Below are positions 25,492 through 32,699 of a stretch of 64,000 nt of DNA, piece by piece (the stretch's first letter is position 1; each line of letters starts with the position of its first letter). The notes under the pieces are model-generated. The model ran no database searches, was not told where the DNA came from, and was given only the letters and a program-made list of their open reading frames with translations. The DNA comes from CAZPBN01 sp964584935 (lineage in GTDB: Bacteria > Acidobacteriota > Aminicenantia > Aminicenantales > Aminicenantaceae). Both the position numbers and the translations under genes were made by a program. The stretch spans positions 1 through 64,000 of the forward strand of contig CAZPBN010000012.1 in NCBI GenBank assembly GCA_964584935.1, in the 5' to 3' direction.

Positions 25492-27716
25492 TGCAGAAAA
25501 ATCTTGTAATTGTTGAATCACCAGCCAAAGCCAAAACCGTTAATCGTTATCTAGGCTCTGATTTTATAGTGAAAGCTTCTATTGGACACATCAGAGACCT
25601 GCCAAAAAACAAACTGGGCGTTGACATAGGAAATAATTTTAAACCGGAATATGAAATTCTTCCAGGAAAACAAAAAGTGGTCAAAGAATTAAAAGAAGCT
25701 GCAAAGAAATGTGACTCTGTTCTTCTTGCTGCCGATCCCGACAGAGAAGGAGAAGCAATCTGCTGGCATTTAAGCCATATCTTGAAAGATTCCAATAATA
25801 ATATTCACAGAATTCTGTTTCATGAAATCACAAAAAATGCCCTTAAACAAGCTTTCCACAATCAGGGAGAGCTAGACAGAAATAAGTTTAATGCCCAACA
25901 AGCAAGAAGAATTCTTGACCGATTGGTCGGATACCTCATAAGCCCTTTATTATGGAAAAAAATAGGGAGAGGGCTCAGTGCAGGAAGAGTGCAGTCTATT
26001 GCTCTCCGGTTGATAAGCGAAAGAGAAAAAGAAATCAAAGACTTTGTTCCAGAAGAGTACTGGAATATCATTGCGGAACTCAAGGCCTCCAATCCTCCTC
26101 CCTTTAAAGCAAAGTTAATCAAAATCGATAAGAAAAAAGCGAAAGTGAACAATAAAGAGAAAGCTGAACAAATTGTCTCTGAATTGAAAAAAGCTGTTTT
26201 TATTCTGGAAGACGTAAAAATTAAAGAGAAAAAGAAAAATCCAAATCCTCCTTATATAACCAGCACTCTTCAACAGGATAGTTTTCGCACCATGCGCTTT
26301 TCTGTGAAAAAAACAATGCTCCTAGCCCAAAGGCTCTACGAAGGACTCGAAATAGGAGAAAGAGGCCAGGTGGGTTTGATCACATACATGAGAACCGACT
26401 CAGTACGGACTTCAGACGATGCCATCAACTTATCCCGGAAATACATAAAAGAAAACTATTCAGAAAAATATCTGCCAGACAAGCCCCGTATATACAAGAA
26501 CAAAAAAAAGAGCCAGGATGCCCATGAAGCCATTCGTCCGACCTCTCTGGATCTTTCTCCAGAAAAAATCAAGAGCTATCTTCAAAACGATGAATACAGG
26601 CTTTATAAGCTTATTTGGAATCGGTTTATAGCATCTCAGATGAAACCAGCTCTCATTGAAGAGACAACCTTTGATATAAAAGCTTCCCAATACCGACTTC
26701 AAACAAAAGGGGAGGTCATAAAATTCGACGGTTTTTTAGCCGCTTTCCCCAAACCGTCAACTGAGGATAATATATTACCAAAGGCACAACCTGGAGAAAC
26801 ATTATCTCTCCTTGATATTGAATCTGAGCAGAAATTCACCCAGCCGCCTCCTCGTTATAGTGAAGGAACGCTTGTTAAAGAATTGGAAGCCAAAGGAATT
26901 GGAAGACCCAGCACTTATGCTCCTATTATTTCGACTCTCCAGGATCGAGTTTATGTGGTTAAGGAAAAAGGAAAATTTATTCCAACTGAACTGGGGCTTT
27001 TTGTCACCGACTATTTAATAAACAATTTCCCTGATCTGATGAAATTTGAATTCACAGCCCGGTTGGAAGATGAATTGGATAAAATCAGTGAAGGAACAAA
27101 AGAATGGGTCGATTATATTGCCAGCTATCATAGTCTCCTTGAAAAAGATTTGAACCAAGCCACAAAAAAAGAAGGAGTCAAAGGGAAGGGAATTCCTTTG
27201 GAAGAAGTCTGCCCTGTATGCGGACAGAAACTGGTGATAAAAAGCGGTCGATATGGCAAGTTTAAAGCCTGTTCCGGATATCCTGAATGCAAATTTAAAA
27301 AAAGCATGGTTAAAAAGGAGGCAAAACCTCTGGATGAAACCTGTCCGAAATGTGGTTCTCAACTGGTTATAAGACATGGGAAATACGGGCAGTTCATTGC
27401 CTGCTCCAATTACCCTGAATGCAAGTATATAAAAAAGGAACAAACGGACACAGGAATCCCCTGTCCAAAAAATTGCGGAGGCACAATAATTCGGAAAAAA
27501 ACCCGTAAGGGAAAAATATTTTACGGATGCAGCAATTATCCCTCCTGTGACTTTGCCAGCTGGGATGAGCCTATCGACCGAACCTGCCCTCTATGCAATC
27601 AAAGACCCTTATTTAAAAAAAATCTCATCAATAAAGATTCTTATATATATTGTGCCAATAAAGATTGCGATTTTAAAGAGCCAGTGGACAAGGAAAAAAT
27701 ATGGAATAAAAAATGA
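25491..27716 (+). CDS. topA: DNA topoisomerase I
   Basis: A 741-residue type IA topoisomerase that relaxes negative supercoils. ATG 25491 is preferred to 25485 because GGAG (25481-25484) gives proper spacing only there. The Toprim domain starts LVIVESPAKAKTV and has AADPDREGEAI. The catalytic Tyr is residue 299 in LITYMRTDS. The C-terminus carries four Cys4 zinc ribbons in a row (CPVCG...CSGYPEC, CPKCG...CSNYPEC, CPKNC...CSNYPSC, CPLC...CANKDC), the last more divergent. It is the middle gene of dprA-topA-xerC. Confidence 0.95.
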   Translation: MQKNLVIVESPAKAKTVNRYLGSDFIVKASIGHIRDLPKNKLGVDIGNNFKPEYEILPGKQKVVKELKEAAKKCDSVLLAADPDREGEAICWHLSHILKDSNNNIHRILFHEITKNALKQAFHNQGELDRNKFNAQQARRILDRLVGYLISPLLWKKIGRGLSAGRVQSIALRLISEREKEIKDFVPEEYWNIIAELKASNPPPFKAKLIKIDKKKAKVNNKEKAEQIVSELKKAVFILEDVKIKEKKKNPNPPYITSTLQQDSFRTMRFSVKKTMLLAQRLYEGLEIGERGQVGLITYMRTDSVRTSDDAINLSRKYIKENYSEKYLPDKPRIYKNKKKSQDAHEAIRPTSLDLSPEKIKSYLQNDEYRLYKLIWNRFIASQMKPALIEETTFDIKASQYRLQTKGEVIKFDGFLAAFPKPSTEDNILPKAQPGETLSLLDIESEQKFTQPPPRYSEGTLVKELEAKGIGRPSTYAPIISTLQDRVYVVKEKGKFIPTELGLFVTDYLINNFPDLMKFEFTARLEDELDKISEGTKEWVDYIASYHSLLEKDLNQATKKEGVKGKGIPLEEVCPVCGQKLVIKSGRYGKFKACSGYPECKFKKSMVKKEAKPLDETCPKCGSQLVIRHGKYGQFIACSNYPECKYIKKEQTDTGIPCPKNCGGTIIRKKTRKGKIFYGCSNYPSCDFASWDEPIDRTCPLCNQRPLFKKNLINKDSYIYCANKDCDFKEPVDKEKIWNKK

Positions 27717-28597
27717 AAAAGGAAATAGACATTTTCCTCTCCCATCTTAAATACGAAAAAAACTATTCCGACCACACCATATCCAACTATAAAAGAGATC
27801 TCACCCAGTTTCAAACATTCACAAAAGAAAAGAATTGTTCACTCAAGAAAGTGGATAATCGAGTCCTTCGTGGTTTTTTAGCTTATCTCAGTGAACAAGG
27901 AAATTACAAATCAACCATTGCAAGGAAACTGGCAGCAATCCGGTCTTTCTTCCAGTTTTGTATAAGTAAAAAATGGGCGGATGATAATCCAGCCAAAATA
28001 GTCGCTACCCCAAAACAAGAAAAAAATATTCCCTCTTTCCTTTCAGAAGAGGAAATGACAAATTTTTTGGACCTCCCCACATCAAACAAACCTTTGGATC
28101 TTAGAGACAATTCAATTCTTGAACTTCTCTATGCAACCGGAATTCGGGTGAGTGAACTTGTGGGCATCAATCTCGAAGATATCGATATGGAACAAAGACT
28201 TATCCGGGTAAAGGGAAAAGGAAAAAAAGAAAGGATTCTCCCTTTCGGAAAGAAAGCCGAAGCCAAACTGGTTTCATACTTGCGTTCAAGACCGCTGTTA
28301 AGCAAAGGGAACATTCAAGAAAAAGCCCTGTTTTTAAACTACCGCGGTAATAGACTTTCTGGTCGCTCCATAGAAAGAATTGTCGATAAATATATCCGTT
28401 TTGCCGCATTGAGAAGGAAAATCAGTCCTCATTCACTGCGGCATTCATTTGCTTCTCATCTTCTAAGCAGAGGCGCTGATTTGAGATTCATCCAGGAACT
28501 ATTAGGGCATGAAAGCTTGGCAACGACTCAAAAATACACCCATGTTGATTTAAAACAACTATTAAAAATCTATAAGAAAAGTCATCCGAGGTCATAG
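27713..28597 (+). CDS. xerC: Tyrosine recombinase XerC/XerD
   Basis: A 294-residue recombinase for chromosome-dimer resolution. Catalytic residues are all visible: Arg145 in ATGIRVSEL, HSLRH (His240, Arg243), His266 in LGHESL and Tyr275 in TTQKYTHV. The SAM-like core-binding N-terminus is YSDHTISNYKRDLTQF. It overlaps topA by four bases (ATGA). The gene order dprA-topA-xerC is a well-known housekeeping arrangement and argues that it is a Xer protein rather than a mobile-element integrase. Confidence 0.92.
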   Translation: MKKEIDIFLSHLKYEKNYSDHTISNYKRDLTQFQTFTKEKNCSLKKVDNRVLRGFLAYLSEQGNYKSTIARKLAAIRSFFQFCISKKWADDNPAKIVATPKQEKNIPSFLSEEEMTNFLDLPTSNKPLDLRDNSILELLYATGIRVSELVGINLEDIDMEQRLIRVKGKGKKERILPFGKKAEAKLVSYLRSRPLLSKGNIQEKALFLNYRGNRLSGRSIERIVDKYIRFAALRRKISPHSLRHSFASHLLSRGADLRFIQELLGHESLATTQKYTHVDLKQLLKIYKKSHPRS

Positions 28598-28883
28598 TTC
28601 ATACTACCGTAAGAAAGAAGACGTAAGATGTGAGATGTCATTGATAATAGTATATGAAGAATCGAAAAGAGAAAATAGAAATATGTCCTTGTCCGATTTG
28701 TTCGGGCAATCCAGCCTCTAGTTCTAAAACAGTCTATTATTGTAAACCCTCAGACGTGATGACGTCAGATGTTAATCCCTAGGGCTTTGAAATCATTGAA
28801 CAATAAAATTTAAACGATCCTGAAACTTAATTACTGTGACAAATAAAAAAGTAAACGTTTGTTGTCGGCCCATCCTTCTATTT

Positions 28884-28899
28884 GTCAACAACTGTTGAC
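28884..28899. promoter_or_regulatory. Perfect 7-2-7 palindrome upstream of the comEA sigma-54 promoter
   Basis: GTCAACA-AC-TGTTGAC is a perfect inverted repeat about 70 bases ahead of the -24 element at 28963, where an activator would bind. The rest of the 405-base gap (28598-29002) shows no supported gene. A looser TTTAAC-TT-GTTGAAA lies at 19949-19963, at a similar distance from the glutamate dehydrogenase promoter. Confidence 0.4.
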
Positions 28900-28961
28900 C
28901 CCCTTTCCATCAATGAATTTTCTAAGTTGCTGTTATCAAAGAAATTATATTATTTTCAGAA

Positions 28962-28978
28962 TGGCATCAATATTGCAA
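28962..28978 (+). promoter_or_regulatory. Sigma-54 (-24/-12) promoter of the comEA-like gene
   Basis: TGGCATCAATATTGCAA has GG and GC separated by exactly ten bases and the TTGCA box. The GC ends 27 bases before ATG 29003, matching the geometry at the glutamate dehydrogenase gene. Confidence 0.65.
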
Positions 28979-29002
28979 TTGGTATAAGAGAAAGGAGGTC
29001 TT

Positions 29003-29314
29003 ATGAACAATTTATTCACTAAAACACTTGCTTTAAGTCTCATTTTCTGTCTTTTGTTCTCTTCTATTATTGTCCTTCAGGTCTATTCATTTCCTGTCCC
29101 TAATGAAAAAAAGATAAATATCAATACGGCTTCTTTGACCGAACTTCAAAAGCTCCCCAGGATCGGAATCAAAATCGCCCAAAGAATTATCGATTTCAGA
29201 AATAAGCACGGGAAATTCAAAAAGATTGAAGAAATTATGAAGGTCAAAGGTATCGGTGAGAAGACTTTTGAAAAACTGAAGGACAAGATTACGGTGGGCT
29301 CATCGAAAAAGTAA
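29003..29314 (+). CDS. comEA: ComEA-like helix-hairpin-helix DNA-binding protein
   Basis: A 103-residue protein with an N-terminal membrane anchor or signal (about residues 8-29) and a ComEA-type double helix-hairpin-helix: INTASLTELQKLPRIGIKIAQRI and MKVKGIGEKTFEKLKDKI. ComEA binds double-stranded DNA outside the inner membrane during uptake. AAAGGAGG gives a strong ribosome-binding site. The protein lacks the SLBB domain of longer ComEA, which is usual in Gram-negative forms. Alternatively it is a generic exported HhH protein. Confidence 0.8.
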   Translation: MNNLFTKTLALSLIFCLLFSSIIVLQVYSFPVPNEKKININTASLTELQKLPRIGIKIAQRIIDFRNKHGKFKKIEEIMKVKGIGEKTFEKLKDKITVGSSKK

Positions 29315-29322
29315 AATTAAAT

Positions 29323-29346
29323 AAGGGGGAGTTTGAACTCCCCCTT
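29323..29346. terminator. Bidirectional terminator between comEA and rdgB
   Basis: AAGGGGGAGTTT and AAACTCCCCCTT style arms form a near-perfect hairpin with almost no loop, followed by ATCTTT on the plus side and preceded by AAATTAAAT, so it could end transcription in both directions. The rdgB stop codon touches its edge. Confidence 0.7.
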
Positions 29347-29974
29347 ATCTTTCAATCCTTTCGTTTAAATATCCTGCTAAAAACTGTTCTAGTTGCTTTA
29401 ATGCCATTCCGCGATGACTTACTCTGTTTTTTTCTTCACCTTTCATCTCACCAAATGTCTTTTTAAGGGGTTGATAATAAAAGATGGGATCATATCCAAA
29501 TCCCGAATACCCTCTTTGTTCGGTTGTGATGAATCCTTCCACAGAGCCCTGGAATTCCTTAATAATTCTACTCTTTGTAGAGAGAACCATATACGAAACA
29601 AATCGTGCTTTTCTTGATTCCATAGAAACATTTTTTAACAATCTCAAAACTTTTTTGATGTTCTCTCTATCTGTAGCTTTTGGACCCGCAAATCTTGCTG
29701 AAAAAACTCCGGGAGCTCCATTCAAATAATCAATTTCCAGACCTGAATCTTCAGCTAAAGTGAGATCATCGCAAAATTTCCTGTAAAACAGGCATTTTCC
29801 CCGTGCATTGTCTTCAAAAGTAGTCCCTTTTTCTGTGTGCTCAACTTTGTCATTTAAATCTAAAAGAGAAGATATTTCAAGGGGGAAATTATGCAAGTGT
29901 TTTTTTATTTCTTTGACTTTTCCTGAGTTCGTTGTCGATATCAGAAGTTTTCGTTTATTCAATATTGATCTCAA
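29345..29974 (-). CDS. rdgB: Non-canonical purine NTP pyrophosphatase (RdgB/HAM1)
   Basis: A 209-residue enzyme hydrolysing dITP, XTP and related nucleotides. The substrate and metal motifs are present: ISTTNSGKVKEI at the start, LAEDSGLEIDYLNGAPGVFSARFAG, and GYSGFGYDPIF with HRGMAL at the end. It starts at TTG 29974 and overlaps the end of the mgtC-like gene by 20 bases, implying coupling. Confidence 0.92.
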   Translation of the reverse strand: MRSILNKRKLLISTTNSGKVKEIKKHLHNFPLEISSLLDLNDKVEHTEKGTTFEDNARGKCLFYRKFCDDLTLAEDSGLEIDYLNGAPGVFSARFAGPKATDRENIKKVLRLLKNVSMESRKARFVSYMVLSTKSRIIKEFQGSVEGFITTEQRGYSGFGYDPIFYYQPLKKTFGEMKGEEKNRVSHRGMALKQLEQFLAGYLNERIER

Positions 29975-30605
29975 GAATCCCCTGGAGGGCCAACAGACTT
30001 TGGTGGAATTTTTGCGCAGTTTCTTCAGAAGAAGTAAATTTCAGATTCACAACGGTTGATTCTTTTTCTTTCTTGAGATTGAACTCACTGAATGAAATAT
30101 CTTCCAGGGTCGCCAGTTTTCTAATTTGAGGCAGAGTTTCTTTGGGGGTTCTTATTTTCAAGGAATATTTATAAGAAGCTTTTTTCAGAATCTGATTTTC
30201 AAACTTCCTAAATATAATCAATACAAGCATGATAATGCCTGTAAAGATAAGGGCTATGATATAATAACCAGATCCTATTAGGAGGCCCAATCCAGCAACA
30301 GTCCATAAAGTCGCCGCAGTGGTCAATCCAGCGATTATCATTCCCCGAGCCTGTATGATTGTCCCCCCTCCAATAAAACCGATTCCTGTGATTATGCCAG
30401 CCGCAATTCTGGTTAAATCCCCGCTGTTCCCTTCTGCATTCTGAAGGATTAAGTTCGAGACAATCATCATCATTGTTGAGCCGACACAGATAAGAATATT
30501 CGTTCTAAATCCGGCAGGCTTATTGCTTGATTCCCTTTCCAATCCTATCAACCCTCCAAGAGCGACGGCAAGTAATAATTTTAATAATATTTCGAGGTAA
30601 TTCAT
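29955..30605 (-). CDS. MgtC/SapB-family membrane protein
   Basis: A 216-residue protein with five hydrophobic segments at the N-terminus carrying the family signature LGGLIGLERE, AGFRTNILICVGS and GGGTII, followed by a cytoplasmic C-terminal domain of about 75 residues resembling ACT folds. MgtC proteins act in Mg2+-limited or acid stress by modulating ATP synthase or transporters, but most relatives are uncharacterised. Confidence 0.88.
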   Translation of the reverse strand: MNYLEILLKLLLAVALGGLIGLERESSNKPAGFRTNILICVGSTMMMIVSNLILQNAEGNSGDLTRIAAGIITGIGFIGGGTIIQARGMIIAGLTTAATLWTVAGLGLLIGSGYYIIALIFTGIIMLVLIIFRKFENQILKKASYKYSLKIRTPKETLPQIRKLATLEDISFSEFNLKKEKESTVVNLKFTSSEETAQKFHQSLLALQGILEINIE

Positions 30606-30661
30606 TGTTTAACTTTCAACGAGATGCTATCTCATTTAATCTATCATAATTTTCAATAATC

Positions 30662-31558
30662 TCAAACTAGAAAATACCCTAACAAGAAAACCACAATGAG
30701 GAAAACAGTATAACAGGCGAATAAAGGCTTTATCAGCAGTTTCTCAGGCTCTTCCATCACAGATTTTGTGCTCAACGTTTTTTTGAAAATAAGGAAAAAA
30801 TAGATAAAAACAAAAGGAGTTAGGTAAAAAAAATAATACAATTGGAACATAAGGGCAACCGCGAAATAAGTGCCAAAAAAAATAATAAGGCTCAGGATCA
30901 TCCCGAGCATTAGAGAACTCTCTGAATATTTCTTATGAGAGCTTCTGTATTCTTTGGCTTTCTCCCCGAGTATTCTAAACTCAGAGTATCTTTTGGCAAT
31001 CATCAAAAAACTTCCAAACGTCCACCAACCCAAAAGAAGGACTATCGGGGGAAACGACTGGGAAAAAGAAAATGTATACCATCCTATTAGAAAGCGGATA
31101 GGATTGTTCACAGATTCAGACACAGCATCCAGAAAAGGAATGTCTTTAGTTCTGATAGGCTTTACATTATAAATGAATCCTGCAATCAAAAGACCTGATA
31201 GCGAAAGGAAAAAAGGGAGAGAGAAGAAAACATAGGCGATCAAAAGACTGGAAAAAACAATAACGACTCCCACAAAAAGGAACACATTTTTACTTATTTC
31301 TCCTTTAACCAGAGGACGATTCTTTTTAACTGGGTGATGAATATCATAGGGAGCATCAACAATTTCATTTATTATGTAATTTGCTGTAGAAATCGCCCAA
31401 GTAAGGAAAAAGGATACAGCAATTCTCAAAATTATTGGAATAATTCCAAGAGAGGAAAGACAATTTCTATGGAAAAAGAAAAAAGCTGCTGTCCCCACTA
31501 ATATCGCCAGACTGCGGGGCCACCGCCCTAATCTCATGGCTTTAAAATAAGCAATCAC
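30662..31558 (-). CDS. UbiA-family prenyltransferase (DPPR-synthase-like)
   Basis: A 298-residue membrane protein. GTG 31558 is chosen: it forms a GTGA overlap with the preceding methyltransferase stop, has AGGGG before it, and avoids a 72-base overlap from the longer frame at 31630. The Mg-diphosphate motif is NEIVDAPYD; a second acidic loop lies at DAVSESVNNPIRF. The sequence style (MRLGRWPRSLAILVG, HPVKKNRPLVKG) resembles decaprenyl-phosphate ribosyltransferases rather than quinone-pathway UbiA. The neighbouring sugar-type methyltransferase would fit modification of a polyprenyl-linked glycan, which is inference. Confidence 0.8.
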   Translation of the reverse strand: MIAYFKAMRLGRWPRSLAILVGTAAFFFFHRNCLSSLGIIPIILRIAVSFFLTWAISTANYIINEIVDAPYDIHHPVKKNRPLVKGEISKNVFLFVGVVIVFSSLLIAYVFFSLPFFLSLSGLLIAGFIYNVKPIRTKDIPFLDAVSESVNNPIRFLIGWYTFSFSQSFPPIVLLLGWWTFGSFLMIAKRYSEFRILGEKAKEYRSSHKKYSESSLMLGMILSLIIFFGTYFAVALMFQLYYFFYLTPFVFIYFFLIFKKTLSTKSVMEEPEKLLIKPLFACYTVFLIVVFLLGYFLV

Positions 31559-32478
31559 GGGCTTTTCCCCTTTCTGGCATAAATTTCCATTGAATCTCCC
31601 AGCGTCAATTTTATAGGAATTCTCCTCCAAATAGAAGTTAAGAATGAATGTTTTAAAAAGATTTTAAAATATTTTTTCCTGGAGAGGATATAAAAGACGC
31701 TGAATGTCCAGGAATAATTCTTATTCAACAAAATTGTGAATCCGGCTCGCTGAAGAATTGCGGTGATGCTTTTTCTGTTAAAATAAGCCAGATGACCCGG
31801 CCTGAAATGCCACCATTTGCTTCCTGTGATTTTAGCCGCAAAACTATTTATATTGGGGGTCACAAGGCATAAGGTCCCTCCTGGTCTAAGGATATCATAA
31901 GCTTTCCTTAGGGATTTGAAAGGAAAAGGAATGTGTTCGATATAATCAATCATGGTTACCACAGAATAAAAATTTTTCTTCAAAGAAGCATCTTCGAAAG
32001 AGCCTTTTATAAGAGAGAGATTATATTTTTTGTTCGCAACTTTGACCGCCCAGGAACTGGGTTCTATTCCTTCAACTTGCCAACCTCTTTGCCTGGCATT
32101 ATTCAAAAGAATCCCGGTTGCAGATCCCACATCAAAAAGAAATCTTTCTGTGGGATGCACTTTTCCTAGAAAATTTAAAATCGAAATAAAATTTTTTGAT
32201 CGGCCTTCAGCTTCTTCTTCATAAAGCGGATCCACCACCTGAGAATACAGAGAGTTGATAAGCTTATTTGACGGACACGGATTGGCAAAAATATGGCCGC
32301 AATTCTGGCATTTGCTCAAATTCCAGATCTTTCCGTATTCGCTGTCCGTGATTTTTATCTGATTTTCTTTCAGTCTATAAAAATCAAATGTTGCCTTTCT
32401 GTAAAAAATAATGGATTGACTCAAACACGCAGGGCATTCCGTCAAATATCTAAAATCATTTTCGCTTTTTATGACCAT
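31555..32478 (-). CDS. SAM-dependent methyltransferase with N-terminal zinc-like ribbon
   Basis: A 307-residue protein. The N-terminus has CPAC and, further on, CQNCGHIFANPCP, a Cys4 ribbon typical of C-methyltransferases acting on nucleotide sugars. The Rossmann core starts LFDVGSATGILL, with the acidic EGIEPS strand and MIDYIEHIPFP. The last part carries W-rich segments. It overlaps the UbiA gene by four bases, so the two are coupled. Substrate not known. Confidence 0.8.
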   Translation of the reverse strand: MVIKSENDFRYLTECPACLSQSIIFYRKATFDFYRLKENQIKITDSEYGKIWNLSKCQNCGHIFANPCPSNKLINSLYSQVVDPLYEEEAEGRSKNFISILNFLGKVHPTERFLFDVGSATGILLNNARQRGWQVEGIEPSSWAVKVANKKYNLSLIKGSFEDASLKKNFYSVVTMIDYIEHIPFPFKSLRKAYDILRPGGTLCLVTPNINSFAAKITGSKWWHFRPGHLAYFNRKSITAILQRAGFTILLNKNYSWTFSVFYILSRKKYFKIFLKHSFLTSIWRRIPIKLTLGDSMEIYARKGKSP

Positions 32479-32699
32479 TTCACAAATAGATTTTAGTATA
32501 AGGGAAAATCACTTATCGAACCTATCTATTTCCCTTAGGTATCATAAAATCAGCTAAGAATTCCAGAAACGCTCCCTAAGAATTTCTAACTGGAAACAAA
32601 AAGTATACTTTTTCTTTCCAAAAAAACCAATATTAAAAATTATTTGCGCTTGATGCCAGAGACTTTTTATATTTATTGACCAACTGTTTTGCAGGCTTT

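Noticed and set aside
28654..28782. 42-residue frame with CPCPIC, a zinc-like look
   Set aside because: No ribosome-binding site, a short peptide, and the second half is not protein-like; too weak to list as a gene.
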